Source: Candidatus Leucobacter sulfamidivorax
GTDB taxonomy: Bacteria; Actinomycetota; Actinomycetes; Actinomycetales; Microbacteriaceae
Assembly: GCA_016771945.1 (NCBI GenBank)
Contig: QZLF01000003.1
Coordinates: 744,001 to 808,000 of the forward strand
Direction of reading: 5' to 3'
DNA length: 64,000 bases
Shown: positions 23,541 through 31,975 of the stretch, in pieces
Numbering within the stretch: the stretch's first letter is position 1
Layout: each line of letters begins with the position of its first letter
The notes under the pieces: generated by a model
Databases searched by the model: none
What the model was told of the DNA's origin: nothing
The model's input: only the letters and a program-made list of their open reading frames with translations
Program-made: the position numbers and the translations under genes

Positions 23541-24773
23541 TCAGGCGTCGCCGGCCGAGATGGCCTGCGCCTCCCCCTGGGCGCTCTCGTGCGGCCGGCC
23601 GATGTGGGCGATGAAGCGGCCCGCGATCCCGAGCGCGACGATCGACACCGCGATCGAGGCGGCCCCCATCCAGTACGGCGCCGAGGCGCCCCAGGCGACC
23701 GCGACGGGGCCGGCCACCGCGGGGGCGACCGCGCCGCCGACGAAGCGCACGCCCGAGTAGGTCGAGGACGCGACGTTGCGCGGCAGATCGGTCGCCTCCA
23801 TGACGGCCTCGGTGAGCGCGGTGTTCATGACGCCGAGCAGCAGGCCGCTGACGACGACGACCGTGACGAGGCCGGGCAGCGATCCGACGAGGACGCCGAG
23901 CAGCACGAGGCAGATCCCGAGCCCCGCGAGCATGGTGAAGAGCACCGGGCGCAGGCCGAAGCGGCGGGTGAGCGCGGGCGCGATGAGCACCGATGCGATC
24001 GCGAGGGCGACGCCCCAGCCGAAGAAGACGAGGCCGAGCTCATGGGCGCCGAACTCCCCCGCGCCGGCCGCCTTCGCGGCCGCCTCCATCGGATACGGGC
24101 TGTAGGCCAGCAGCACGAAGAAGCCGAAGTTGTAGAAGACGGCGACGACGGCGAGCGAGAGCAGTGCGGGATTGCCGAGCGCGCGGAAGCCCGCGACGAT
24201 CGAGGGCCGCTCGGCCCGCGCGATCCGCCGCTCCTCGGCCGTCCGCTCGGGCGTCCGCAGCAGGATCAGGATCGCGAGCAGCGCGATCGCCATGAGCACG
24301 GCCGTGCCGAAGAAGGGCCCGCGCCACGAGATCGAGCCGAGCGCACCGCCGACGAGCGGGCCGACCGCCAGGCCGACGCCGAGCGCGGCCTCGTAGAGCA
24401 CGATCGCCTGCCGGGAGCCGCCCGAGGCGGCGCCCACGATCGCGGCGAGCGCGGTCGAGATGAAGAGCGCGTTGCCGAGACCCCAGCCCGCGCGGAAGCC
24501 GATGATCTCACCGACCGAGCCCGAGGCCCCAGCGAGCGCCGCGAAGGCGACGATCAGCACGAGGCCGCCGACGAGCGTCCAGCGCACGCCGATGCGGCCC
24601 GAGACCCAGCTCGTGAAGAACATCGCGATGCCCGTGACGAAGAGGTAGCTCGTGAAGAGCAACATGGTCTCGCTGGGCGTGGCGCCGAGCTCGGCGCTGA
24701 TCGCCGGGAGGATCGGGTCGACGAGGCCGATGCCCATGAACGAGATGGCGCAGGCGAAGGCGATCGCCCACAC
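23541..24773 (-). CDS. MFS transporter (drug/metabolite exporter, 12 helices)
   Basis: 410 residues from a GTG at 24773; hydrophobic throughout. The loop motif GRIGVRWTLVGGL after helix 2 and GLAVGPLVGGALG in helix 5 mark a major-facilitator antiporter of the DHA1 class. The GTG start leaves the first helix (VWAIAFACAISFMGIGLVDP) with no cytosolic tail. An in-frame extension of about 40 residues exists upstream with a good AAGGA site but only an ACG (24890) at the right distance, so the true start is unclear. The upstream MarR gene on the same strand probably controls it. Confidence 0.83.
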   Translation of the reverse strand: MWAIAFACAISFMGIGLVDPILPAISAELGATPSETMLLFTSYLFVTGIAMFFTSWVSGRIGVRWTLVGGLVLIVAFAALAGASGSVGEIIGFRAGWGLGNALFISTALAAIVGAASGGSRQAIVLYEAALGVGLAVGPLVGGALGSISWRGPFFGTAVLMAIALLAILILLRTPERTAEERRIARAERPSIVAGFRALGNPALLSLAVVAVFYNFGFFVLLAYSPYPMEAAAKAAGAGEFGAHELGLVFFGWGVALAIASVLIAPALTRRFGLRPVLFTMLAGLGICLVLLGVLVGSLPGLVTVVVVSGLLLGVMNTALTEAVMEATDLPRNVASSTYSGVRFVGGAVAPAVAGPVAVAWGASAPYWMGAASIAVSIVALGIAGRFIAHIGRPHESAQGEAQAISAGDA

Positions 24774-24956
24774 GGCCGTCGGCTGGCGCAGGATCGACGG
24801 CTTCCCGGGCGGGGTGCGGCGGGCAGGCGTCGCGCTCCCGGCGACGGGGGTCGGCGCGGTGCCGGGCTGGGGATCTGCGAGGGTGCTCGTGGTCGTTCCT
24901 TCTCTCGGTGTTCGCCGCGTCGATGCGCTCGGTGCGGCGGTTTCGGACGGAGCGGG

Positions 24957-25409
24957 TCAGATGCCGTCGCCGAGGCGCTGCATGAGCCGCGCCGCGCGGG
25001 CGAGGGTCTCCCGCTCGTCCGCGCTGAGGCCGGCGAGCGAGGGGCGGATCCGGCCCGCCGCGGCCCGGCGATATCCGCCGAGCGCCTCGAGCCCAGTCGG
25101 GGTCGCGCGCACGAGGGTGGCGCGCCCGTCGTCGGGGTCCGGCTCGCGCACGACCCAGCCCTCGCCCTCGAGCCGCTGCACGAGCGCCGTCATGGTGGGC
25201 TGGGCCACCCGCTGCTGCTCCGCCAGCGCGCTCACCCGCGCGGGCCCGTCGGCCTCGAGGTCGGAGAGCACGCGCCAGGCGACCGCGGAGTAGGCGACGC
25301 CGGGCACGCGGCCCGCGAGCCGGGTGAAGCGCGCGGCCGAGCGGATCAGCTCGAGCGCGAGCCCGTCCAGCTCGCCCGGGATCGGGGTCGCTCCTGCTTC
25401 GTCCGTCAC
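24957..25409 (-). CDS. MarR-family transcriptional regulator
   Basis: 150 residues: winged helix with VAYSAVAWRVLSDLEADG, the recognition segment QQRVAQPTMTALVQRLEGEGW, and the wing EPDPDDGRATLVRATPTG. A GTG start at 25409 lies 6 nt after a -10-like TAGGCT on the minus strand, so the message may be leaderless. A near-perfect inverted repeat (25427-25451) just upstream is the likely autoregulatory operator. The MFS exporter lies downstream on the same strand, the common MarR-exporter arrangement. Confidence 0.85.
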   Translation of the reverse strand: MTDEAGATPIPGELDGLALELIRSAARFTRLAGRVPGVAYSAVAWRVLSDLEADGPARVSALAEQQRVAQPTMTALVQRLEGEGWVVREPDPDDGRATLVRATPTGLEALGGYRRAAAGRIRPSLAGLSADERETLARAARLMQRLGDGI

Positions 25410-25426
25410 GCGACGAGCCTAGCACG

Positions 25427-25451
25427 ATTTACATAGCCTCACTATATAAAT
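25427..25451. promoter_or_regulatory. Operator upstream of marR-MFS
   Basis: ATTTACATAG (25427-25436) and CTATATAAAT (25442-25451) are inverted arms matching at 9 of 10 positions, separated by CCTCA. The site covers the region just upstream of the -10-like box of the marR gene. Confidence 0.65.
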
Positions 25452-25518
25452 GAGCATCGATCGAGCGGCCGCGCATTGACCGGGCCCGGAAAGGCGGCTA
25501 TCGTTGCGAGAGGTAGGT

Positions 25519-25538
25519 CATTTGTCCTGGACATACGT
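25519..25538. promoter_or_regulatory. Shared operator, copy 1 (upstream of cupin gene)
   Basis: CATTTGTCCTGGACATACGT. It matches the sequence at 34940-34959 under the pattern CATTTGTNNNGGACATAYGT. It lies about 50 nt before the cupin ATG and contains the inner palindrome TGTCC-T-GGACA. Confidence 0.65.
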
Positions 25539-25586
25539 ACCAGATCAGACCGGCTCGCGAATCGCCGGTCGCACGAAAGGAAGACC

Positions 25587-25931
25587 ATGTCGAACATCCT
25601 CACGCCCCGCCACCTGAAGGTCGGCGAGACCGCCCTCGAGCCGCGGGAGAAGCTCAGCCCCGAGAACGGCGAGATCAGCGCGCTCCCGGTCTGGAAGATG
25701 GGCGGCATCACGCACGGCATCTGGCAGATGGCTCCCGGTACGCTCACGAACTTCCCCGGCCCGGAGACGATCACCCTGATCTCGGGTCGCGCCACCGTCA
25801 CCGTCGATCAGACCGGCGAGACCGTCGAGCTGACCCCGGGCGATCTCTTCGTCATCGACGAGGGCGAGACCGCGACCTGGGTCGTGCACGAGACCGTGCG
25901 CAAGGTCTACGCGATCCACCGCGACAGCTGA
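25587..25931 (+). CDS. Cupin-domain protein (EutQ/DUF861-like)
   Basis: 114 residues, ATG after GAAAGGAAGACC. A single cupin barrel: TNFPGPETITLISGRATVTV is motif 1 and LTPGDLFVIDEGETATWVV is motif 2. Instead of the usual two histidines plus glutamate, motif 1 has few obvious metal ligands, so it may bind a small molecule without metal. Relatives include ethanolamine-utilisation EutQ-like and ureidoglycolate-type cupins. It shares its operator-like site with the seven-gene operon starting at 34850, so it is probably induced together with it. Confidence 0.75.
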   Translation: MSNILTPRHLKVGETALEPREKLSPENGEISALPVWKMGGITHGIWQMAPGTLTNFPGPETITLISGRATVTVDQTGETVELTPGDLFVIDEGETATWVVHETVRKVYAIHRDS

Positions 25932-25998
25932 GCGCCGCTCGCCGGTTCCGCGCGAAACCCCTTGCACCGATACGAGCCCCCGGTTACCATCGTCGAAA

Positions 25999-26012
25999 TG
26001 AACAAATGTTCA
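25999..26012. promoter_or_regulatory. TetR-type operator upstream of flavin reductase
   Basis: TGAACA-AA-TGTTCA is a perfect inverted repeat about 45 nt before the flavin-reductase ATG. Its minus strand contains ACATTTGT, the same half-site seen in the shared operator at 34940. A tetR gene is the next gene in the operon. Confidence 0.6.
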
Positions 26013-26056
26013 AACCGTCGCTCGATGACGACACCGATGGAAAAGGATCGCGAACC

Positions 26057-26542
26057 ATGTCAGAAGCCAACTGCCCTTCAGCTTCAACCCTCACCCGCTA
26101 CCCCGCCGGCGTACTCTCGAGCACGAGCGCCGGCGGGCCCCGATTCCTGCCGCTCTTCTCGTTCCAGTCGGTGTCCTTCAACCCGACGCTGATCCTGCTC
26201 TCGGTCGAGAACACCCCCGAGAACTGGTCCCAGCTCGAAGAGGTCGGCTCCTTCGCCGTCAGCTTCTCCTCGTTCCCCATCGGCGGATCGGAGTGGCTGG
26301 ACGCGGCGCGGGCTCCATCCGGCGCGGCTGCGCTGCGGACCTCTCCCACCTTCCAGCACCCGCTCCCGCCCTCGGGCGCCGCCTGGGTGGAGTGCGCCAT
26401 CGACAGCATGATCGAGACCGACGACCGGATCATCGTGCTGGCCTCCATGATCGACATGGAGATCCGCGACGGCGCCGACGAGCCGGTCGACCTCTCAGCC
26501 GACGAGTACCCGCCGCTCACGAAGAGCCATGCCGCGGAGTAA
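26057..26542 (+). CDS. Flavin reductase-like FMN-binding protein
   Basis: 161 residues with the split-barrel flavin reductase pattern: TLTRYPAGVLSSTS at the N-terminus, FQSVSFNPTLILLSVENTPENW (the flavin-binding strand pair) and VGSFAVSFSSFP. Such proteins use NAD(P)H to supply reduced FMN/FAD to partner monooxygenases. Candidate partners in this window are the luciferase-like enzymes at 21889 and 33771 and the HsaA-like hydroxylase at 18164. It overlaps the following tetR gene by 14 nt, so the two are co-transcribed. Confidence 0.75.
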   Translation: MSEANCPSASTLTRYPAGVLSSTSAGGPRFLPLFSFQSVSFNPTLILLSVENTPENWSQLEEVGSFAVSFSSFPIGGSEWLDAARAPSGAAALRTSPTFQHPLPPSGAAWVECAIDSMIETDDRIIVLASMIDMEIRDGADEPVDLSADEYPPLTKSHAAE

Positions 26543-27086
26543 GCCCACCATTTCCACCGTCGAAAAGCTGTACCGCGGCACGCTCGCGGTCGCCACGGAG
26601 CGCGGTCCGCGCGGCGTGACCTACCGCACCGTGGCGGGCCAGGCGGGCACCTCGGTCGGAACGATCAAGTATCACTTCGCGGACCTCGAGGACCTCCTCT
26701 TCAAATCCTTCGAGTACTACGTCGACACGGTCGCCCAGCGCTATGTCGAGGATCTCCGGAACGCCGCCTCCCTCCCCGGGCTGCTCGACGTGCTCGTCGG
26801 CATCACCGGGCAGCGCATGCTGAGCGATCCGAACGACGCCACGCTCATGTACACCCTCTACGCGCATGCCGCTCGCAACGAGCACTATCGGGCCCTGGTG
26901 CGGAGATGGATGGCCAGCACCCGAGGGGCCCTCAGTGCGCACATGCCCCGTAGCCTTACGATTGAAATAGAGGCCATAATCGAGGGCGCAATCCTGCAGA
27001 AGGCGATCGGAGAAGACGGACCCTCGGATGCGCAACTGCGCCGACTCCTCACGACCGTCCTGCGCGCGGGCGGAGTCACCGCATAA
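26529..27086 (+). CDS. TetR/AcrR-family transcriptional regulator
   Basis: 185 residues. The DNA-binding helix-turn-helix is RGVTYRTVAGQAGTSVGTIKYHF (recognition helix TSVGTIKYHFADL), followed by an all-helical ligand domain (LYAHAARNEHYRALVRRWM). The start overlaps the flavin-reductase gene by 14 nt, which couples its translation. It resembles the neighbouring regulator at 27149 and the one at 61475, which share the 'A-x-NP/D-x-Y/F' stretch before helix 7. The TGAACA palindrome upstream of the operon is its probable site. Confidence 0.85.
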   Translation: MPRSKPTISTVEKLYRGTLAVATERGPRGVTYRTVAGQAGTSVGTIKYHFADLEDLLFKSFEYYVDTVAQRYVEDLRNAASLPGLLDVLVGITGQRMLSDPNDATLMYTLYAHAARNEHYRALVRRWMASTRGALSAHMPRSLTIEIEAIIEGAILQKAIGEDGPSDAQLRRLLTTVLRAGGVTA

Positions 27087-27148
27087 TCCGACCTCACGCC
27101 GCCCAGCCCGACCACCGAGGACCAAGCGAAGCTACCCGATACGAACCC

Positions 27149-27703
27149 ATGTCACAAAGCGAAAACACCACCCCCCTCTCCACCAGGGACGCCCTCCTCG
27201 AGGCGACCCTGCGCGTGATCGCGAAGGAGGGGATGCGCGCCGTCACGCACCGGAAGGTCGCCGCAGAGGCGGGCGTCTCCCTGAGCGCCACCAGCTACCA
27301 CCTGTCGAACATCCAGAACATCCTGTACGAGTCGATGGAGCGGTATGTCACCTCGGCTCGGGAGCGCTACGAGCCCTCGCAGCGGATCGACACCCCCGAG
27401 CAGATGGTCGAGGCCATCATCACGCTCGTGCTCAACATCCACCGCGACCAGGACGACATCGTGCTGATGTACGAGCTCTACGCGCAGGCCGCCCGCGATC
27501 CGCGCTACTTCCAGCTGGTCAGCGAGTGGTCCGCCTCGACCCAGCGCTCCATCCGCCGCGTCTTCGACCCGGCGACGTCGCTCAAGCTCGAGTCGCTGCT
27601 CGAGGGCTTCATCTTCCTCCGCGCGCTCACCGAGCATCCGATGGACATCGAGACGATGCGGACCGCGCTGAACGAGATCATCGCCGCCTCACGCGCCGGC
27701 TGA
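27149..27703 (+). CDS. TetR/AcrR-family transcriptional regulator
   Basis: 184 residues. N-terminal helix-turn-helix: LEATLRVIAKEGMRAVTHR, KVAAEAGVSLSATSYHLSN. The ligand domain includes VLMYELYAQAARDPRYFQLV, similar to the corresponding segment of the regulator encoded 62 nt upstream. Two adjacent TetR paralogues next to the cupin/flavin-reductase genes and convergent with the Pot-type operon suggest a pair of sensors for one pathway, perhaps for substrate and intermediate. The gene ends before a strong bidirectional hairpin. Confidence 0.85.
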   Translation: MSQSENTTPLSTRDALLEATLRVIAKEGMRAVTHRKVAAEAGVSLSATSYHLSNIQNILYESMERYVTSARERYEPSQRIDTPEQMVEAIITLVLNIHRDQDDIVLMYELYAQAARDPRYFQLVSEWSASTQRSIRRVFDPATSLKLESLLEGFIFLRALTEHPMDIETMRTALNEIIAASRAG

Positions 27704-27762
27704 GCGCCCGGCGCGGGGAAGAGACCGGCCGGACGAGCCCGGCCGGACCAACCCGGACGGAA

Positions 27763-27804
27763 GAGCCCGGGCGCCCCGTCGCGGAGGACGAAGCGCCCGG
27801 GCTC
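27763..27804. terminator. Bidirectional terminator hairpin
   Basis: GAGCCCGGGCGC (27763-27774) pairs perfectly with GCGCCCGGGCTC (27793-27804) over an 18-nt loop. It lies between the convergent tetR and permease genes. Confidence 0.75.
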
Positions 27805-27817
27805 GGGACGGAGGTCC

Positions 27818-28714
27818 TCAGTCGCGTCTGGCCGCGGCCTTGAGCTGCCGGCGCATCAGCCGGTAGGCGATGAAGACCACGAGGATCGACACGATCAGCA
27901 GCAGCGTGAAGACCGCGTTGACCTGCGGATCGAAGCCGAGGCGGAGCATGCCCCACACGCTGACCGGCAGCGTCTGCTCGAAGCCGGAGATGAAGAACGA
28001 CGCCGCGAGCTCGTCGAAGGAGAGCGTGAGCCCGAGCAGTCCCCCCGCGAGGAGCGCGGTGCGCAGCAGCGGAAAGGTCACCGACCAGAACGCGCGCCAG
28101 GGCGTCGCGCCGAGATCGCGCGAGGCGTGCAGCAGCGTCGGGTCGAGCGAGTTCAGCCGCTGGCCGACGACGAACACGATCACGGGGACGATGAACACCG
28201 CGTGGCCGATCACGAGGGAGAGGAAGCCGCGCTCGATCCCCAGGATCTTGAACGTGAGCAGCAGCGAGACGCCGAGCACCATGCCGGGCAGCAGCATGGG
28301 CAGCGCGAGCAGCCCCTGCCACACCCTCGAGCTGCGGAACGGCCGCCACAGGATCAGCGCGAACAGGGTGCCCAGCACGAGGGCGATGAGCACCGCCGTC
28401 AGGCTCACCCGCAGGCTGTACCCGAGCGCGGAGAGCAGCGTGTCGTTGCTCATCAGCTTCGCGTACCAGTCCAGGGTGAAGTCCCCGAGGGGCAGCGTCT
28501 GCACCTTCTTCGAGCCGAACGAGAACATCGCCATGATGGCCGGTGGCAGGTAGAGCACGAAGAACACCAGGGCGACGAGCACCCCCACGATCACCCGCTG
28601 CAGGCGGCCGCGCACGGATCGCCCGGTCTGGCCGGGCGAGACCACGCGCACGGCCTCGGTGCGGGCGGGCAGCATCTCGGGCATCGATTGCGACCGAGTC
28701 GGTTGCGTGCTCAT
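27818..28714 (-). CDS. Polyamine-type ABC transporter permease (PotC-like)
   Basis: 298 residues, six membrane segments after a 40-residue cytosolic N-terminus. The inner-membrane permease signature that contacts the ATPase is visible in the loop HASRDLGATPWRAFWSVTFPL. Early LPPAIMAMFSF and late LSFDELAASFFISG are typical of PotC/YdcV permeases, which import spermidine, putrescine, amino-acid-like or opine-like cations. It is the last gene of the seven-gene operon, one base after the partner permease. Confidence 0.87.
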   Translation of the reverse strand: MSTQPTRSQSMPEMLPARTEAVRVVSPGQTGRSVRGRLQRVIVGVLVALVFFVLYLPPAIMAMFSFGSKKVQTLPLGDFTLDWYAKLMSNDTLLSALGYSLRVSLTAVLIALVLGTLFALILWRPFRSSRVWQGLLALPMLLPGMVLGVSLLLTFKILGIERGFLSLVIGHAVFIVPVIVFVVGQRLNSLDPTLLHASRDLGATPWRAFWSVTFPLLRTALLAGGLLGLTLSFDELAASFFISGFEQTLPVSVWGMLRLGFDPQVNAVFTLLLIVSILVVFIAYRLMRRQLKAAARRD

Positions 28715-28715
28715 G

Positions 28716-29651
28716 TCAGTCCTCCAATACGACGCGCGAACGGGTGAGCAGGGTGGCGATCGCCACGACCACCAGGCCCGAGACCAGGGTGATCACGGCG
28801 AGGGCCGCTCCGAGCGGCCAGTTGTTGAGCGCCCCGAACGCCTGCAGCACCAGCGATCCGACCATCGTGCCGTCGAATCCGCCGACGAGCGACGGGGTGA
28901 CGTAGTCGCCGTAGGTGATGATGAACACCAGCACGAAGCCCAGCCCGACCGCCGGCCTCCCGATCGGCCACACCACCTTCCAGAAGGTCACGAAGCCGTT
29001 CGCACCGAGGTCGGACGACGCCTCGTAGAGCCGGTTGGGAATGCGATCGAGCGTCACGAAGGCCGCGAGATACGCGTAGGGGATGCCGACGTACACGAGC
29101 GCGATGAGCACCGAGAACTGGGAGTACAGCAGCACCGAGGCCGGTTGCTGGATGAGACCGAGCTGCATCAGCACGGTGTTCAGCACGCCCTCCTCGCCCA
29201 GGATCACCTTCCAGGAGAAGATGCGCATCAGGAACGACGACCACAGCGGGATGATCACGAGGATGGTGAGGAAGAGCTTCTGCTTGGGGAACCAGCGGAT
29301 CACCGCGTAGGCGGTGAGGAAGCCGATCACGACGGCGATCACCGCCGACAGCGAGGCGAGCATGAGGGTGCGCCCCAGCAGGATCCGGGTCGCCTCCTGC
29401 CCGATCAGCTGACCGTAGTTCTCGAGGGTGAAGGTCGGCTTCACCGTCCCGAGCGTGCTGGTCCAGAAGCTGTAGACCACGAGGATGAGATTCGGGAGCA
29501 CCGAGAACAGCAGCACCCACCCGATCACGGGGACGCCGCGGAGTCGCGCCCAGAAGGTCGTCTTCGCCGCCGCCCGCCGCGGCCTCCTCGCGGATTCCGG
29601 ACCCGGATGCGCGTCCACGGCCGCCGTGGCGCCCGCGCCCGTCGCGCTCAT
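28716..29651 (-). CDS. Polyamine-type ABC transporter permease (PotB-like)
   Basis: 311 residues with six membrane helices. The coupling loop reads LYEASSDLGANGFVTFWKVVWPI, matching the EAA motif of this permease class, and VLFSVLPNLILVVYSFW opens helix 1. It forms the translocation channel with the PotC-like protein. Its ATG overlaps the ATPase stop as TGATG. The N-terminal 30 residues are Ala/Arg-rich and disordered. Substrate specificity is set by the binding protein encoded at 30776. Confidence 0.87.
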   Translation of the reverse strand: MSATGAGATAAVDAHPGPESARRPRRAAAKTTFWARLRGVPVIGWVLLFSVLPNLILVVYSFWTSTLGTVKPTFTLENYGQLIGQEATRILLGRTLMLASLSAVIAVVIGFLTAYAVIRWFPKQKLFLTILVIIPLWSSFLMRIFSWKVILGEEGVLNTVLMQLGLIQQPASVLLYSQFSVLIALVYVGIPYAYLAAFVTLDRIPNRLYEASSDLGANGFVTFWKVVWPIGRPAVGLGFVLVFIITYGDYVTPSLVGGFDGTMVGSLVLQAFGALNNWPLGAALAVITLVSGLVVVAIATLLTRSRVVLED

Positions 29652-30673
29652 CAGCCGACCCCGTTCAGCACGATCTCGTCGGATCGCATCCACCCGATGG
29701 TGACGCCGTCCCCCGCCTGCGGCGTGCTGCTCGCAGGAGCGTGCACGAAGAGCTGCTGGCCCTGCCGGGTCTCGACCTCGACCTCGGCATATGCCCCCTG
29801 GAACAGGGACTCGATCACCCGGCCCTCGAAGCGCTGGTCGCACGCCGCGGCGTCCGCGGCGAGGCGGATCGACTCGGGTCTGATGCTGATGCTGCGCTCG
29901 CCCCCGCCCGAGTCCGCGACGGTGATCAGGTTCGACTTGCCGACGAACTGCGCGACGAACGGGGTCTCGGGCCGCAGGTAGATGTCGTGCGGCGACCCGA
30001 TCTGATGGACTTCGCCCTGCGCGAGCACGGCGATCCGGTCGCTCATGCCGAGGGCCTCCCCCTGATCGTGCGTGACGTAGACGAAGGTCGTGCCGAAGTC
30101 GCGCTGGATCTGCTTCAGCACGATCTGCATCTCCTGCCGCAGGCGCAGGTCGAGCGCCCCGAGCGGCTCGTCGAGCAGCACCACCGGCGGTCGCGAGACG
30201 AGCGCCCGGGCCAGGGCGACCCGCTGGCGCTGCCCGCCCGAGAGCTGGTCCGGCTTGCGCCGGGCGAACGCGCCGAGCTCGACGTACTCGAGCGCCTCGC
30301 CCACCCGGGTGGCGGTCTCCGCCCTGCCGACACCGGCCATGCGAAGCGGGTAGGCCACATTCTTCTCGATCGTCAGATGCGGGAACAGGGCGTAGTTCTG
30401 GAACACCGTGTGCAGCGGGCGCTTGTTCGGCGGCAGGTCGGTCACGTTCCTGCCGCCGACGGACACCGTGCCCGCATTCGGGTATTCGAACCCGCCGATC
30501 AGACGGAGCAGCGTCGTCTTTCCGCTGCCCGAGGGTCCCAGCAGCGAGAAGAACTCGCCGCCGCGGATGCTCAGGTCGAGCGGGTGCAGCGCCGGCTGCG
30601 AGGTGCCGGGGTAGGTCTTCATCACCCCGTTCAGCCGGATGCTTCCCTCGGGCCGATCCACACTGTCAGCCAT
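29651..30673 (-). CDS. Polyamine-type ABC transporter ATP-binding protein (PotA-like)
   Basis: 340 residues. Walker A GPSGSGKTTLLR, Q-loop TVFQNYALFPHLT, signature LSGGQRQRVALARAL, Walker B PVVLLDEPLGALD and switch THDQGEALGMSD are all intact. A C-terminal TOBE-like domain (SIRPESIRL to HAPASSTPQAGD) marks the PotA/CUT1-type importers. It energises uptake through the two permeases downstream; all are translationally coupled. The gene follows the binding protein by 102 nt. Confidence 0.92.
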   Translation of the reverse strand: MADSVDRPEGSIRLNGVMKTYPGTSQPALHPLDLSIRGGEFFSLLGPSGSGKTTLLRLIGGFEYPNAGTVSVGGRNVTDLPPNKRPLHTVFQNYALFPHLTIEKNVAYPLRMAGVGRAETATRVGEALEYVELGAFARRKPDQLSGGQRQRVALARALVSRPPVVLLDEPLGALDLRLRQEMQIVLKQIQRDFGTTFVYVTHDQGEALGMSDRIAVLAQGEVHQIGSPHDIYLRPETPFVAQFVGKSNLITVADSGGGERSISIRPESIRLAADAAACDQRFEGRVIESLFQGAYAEVEVETRQGQQLFVHAPASSTPQAGDGVTIGWMRSDEIVLNGVG

Positions 30674-30775
30674 ATTCAGTATCTCCTTCAGTCGTCACCG
30701 TCCGGTGACACGAGTAACAGGAACAGGAGGAAGCGGTCGGCGGGCTCTGCCCAGCCCGCCGACCGCGGCATTCGG

Positions 30776-31903
30776 TCAGTGGACGTTGAGCTTGAACTCG
30801 TTCCACAGAGTGAGCCACTCCTCGACGTTGTCGACGCGGCGCAGCATCTTCACCTGACCGAAGAACTCGGGGTCGTCGATCGCGATGCCGACCTCGGTGC
30901 GCGCCAGCAGCTCGGGGGTCAGCCCGGCGGCCACGGCCGCCTCGCTCTGCATCTGCTCGAGCGAGAGGTTGCCGGAGATCCCCATCTCGGCCGCCATGCG
31001 GGCCATCCACTCAGGCGTCATCGTCGAGTCGATGAACTCGTAGATGATGTCGCCCTTGGCGGCACCGGCCTTCGTGATCACGTAGTTGTCGGTCCAGCCG
31101 GCGACGCCCTCCTCGGGGATGATCATCTGCAGCGGCGTGCCCGCGTCGTTGGCCCCGGTGTAGGTGTTGACGTTGTAGAGCACGCCGATGTCGACCTGGT
31201 TGCTCGTGAAGTCGGTGGTCTGGTCCTGGATGGAGCCCGCGACGTGGGTGAGCTGCGGACGGAGGCTCTGCAGCTTCTCCGTGAAGAGCTCGAACTCCGC
31301 GTCGCTCATCGCGTACGGATCCTCGATCCCCGCGGCGAGCGCGATCGCCGGCAGCTGGGTGGTCGCGTCGTCGAGCATGCTGACCCGGCCGGTGAACTGC
31401 GGCTCCCAGAGCGCGTTCCAGGAGGTGGGCGCCTCGCTGACGCGATCGGTCGCGATGACGAGGGGCTGCACGCCCCAGGTGTAGGTGAGCCCGTAGTTCG
31501 TGCCGTTGTAGGTGGTCGTCGCACGCCAGTCGAGCTCTTCGATCGTGTTGCCGAGATTCGTCAGCTTCGACTCGTCGAAGGGCACGACGAGATCGGCGTC
31601 GACGTAGTTCTCGACCCAGCCCGAGGTGACGAGCACGATGTCGAAGGCGTTCGGGTCGGCCTGCACCTTGGCGAAGGCCTCGGGCACCGAGGTGATGTAC
31701 TGCACGTTCACCTTCACCCCGGTCTCCTCCTCGAAGGGGACCAGCCAATCGGGCTCGTGATCGCCCGTCCAGGTCAGGAGGTTGATCTCCTTCACCTCGG
31801 CAGGGGCGCCGTCCCCGCCGCCCGAGGAGCAGCCGCCGAGCGCGACCGCGCCCGCGGTGATCGCGGCGACCGCGATTCCTGTTCTGATGCTCTTCCGTGT
31901 CAT
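30776..31903 (-). CDS. Extracellular solute-binding lipoprotein, PotD/spermidine-putrescine class
   Basis: 375 residues from MTRKSIRTG (an ATG 15 nt upstream is possible). The signal ends at lipobox ALGGC-SS. The mature protein follows the PotD/PotF layout: EINLLTWTGDHEPDWLVPFEEETG, then FDIVLVTSGWVENYV and later VGVQPLV-like and IPEEGVAGWTDNYVI segments. PotD proteins hold cationic amines with Asp/Glu and aromatic residues; the acidic DDATTQLP and aromatic-rich GWTDNY fit, but the exact ligand may be any amine or small organic. The operon with two SDRs and a luciferase-like monooxygenase suggests a catabolic substrate rather than polyamine homeostasis. Confidence 0.85.
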   Translation of the reverse strand: MTRKSIRTGIAVAAITAGAVALGGCSSGGGDGAPAEVKEINLLTWTGDHEPDWLVPFEEETGVKVNVQYITSVPEAFAKVQADPNAFDIVLVTSGWVENYVDADLVVPFDESKLTNLGNTIEELDWRATTTYNGTNYGLTYTWGVQPLVIATDRVSEAPTSWNALWEPQFTGRVSMLDDATTQLPAIALAAGIEDPYAMSDAEFELFTEKLQSLRPQLTHVAGSIQDQTTDFTSNQVDIGVLYNVNTYTGANDAGTPLQMIIPEEGVAGWTDNYVITKAGAAKGDIIYEFIDSTMTPEWMARMAAEMGISGNLSLEQMQSEAAVAAGLTPELLARTEVGIAIDDPEFFGQVKMLRRVDNVEEWLTLWNEFKLNVH

Positions 31904-31975
31904 TTCCTCATTCCTCACTTCGTTGTGTTCTGGGACTGGTCGTCGCCCGCGCTCTCGTGCGGGCGACGACCGGGA

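Noticed and set aside
27087..27148. Possible leaderless promoter (GATACG) before the second tetR gene.
   Set aside because: The hexamer does not fit TAnnnT well and its spacing to ATG is wrong; the gene may simply be co-transcribed with the upstream tetR.
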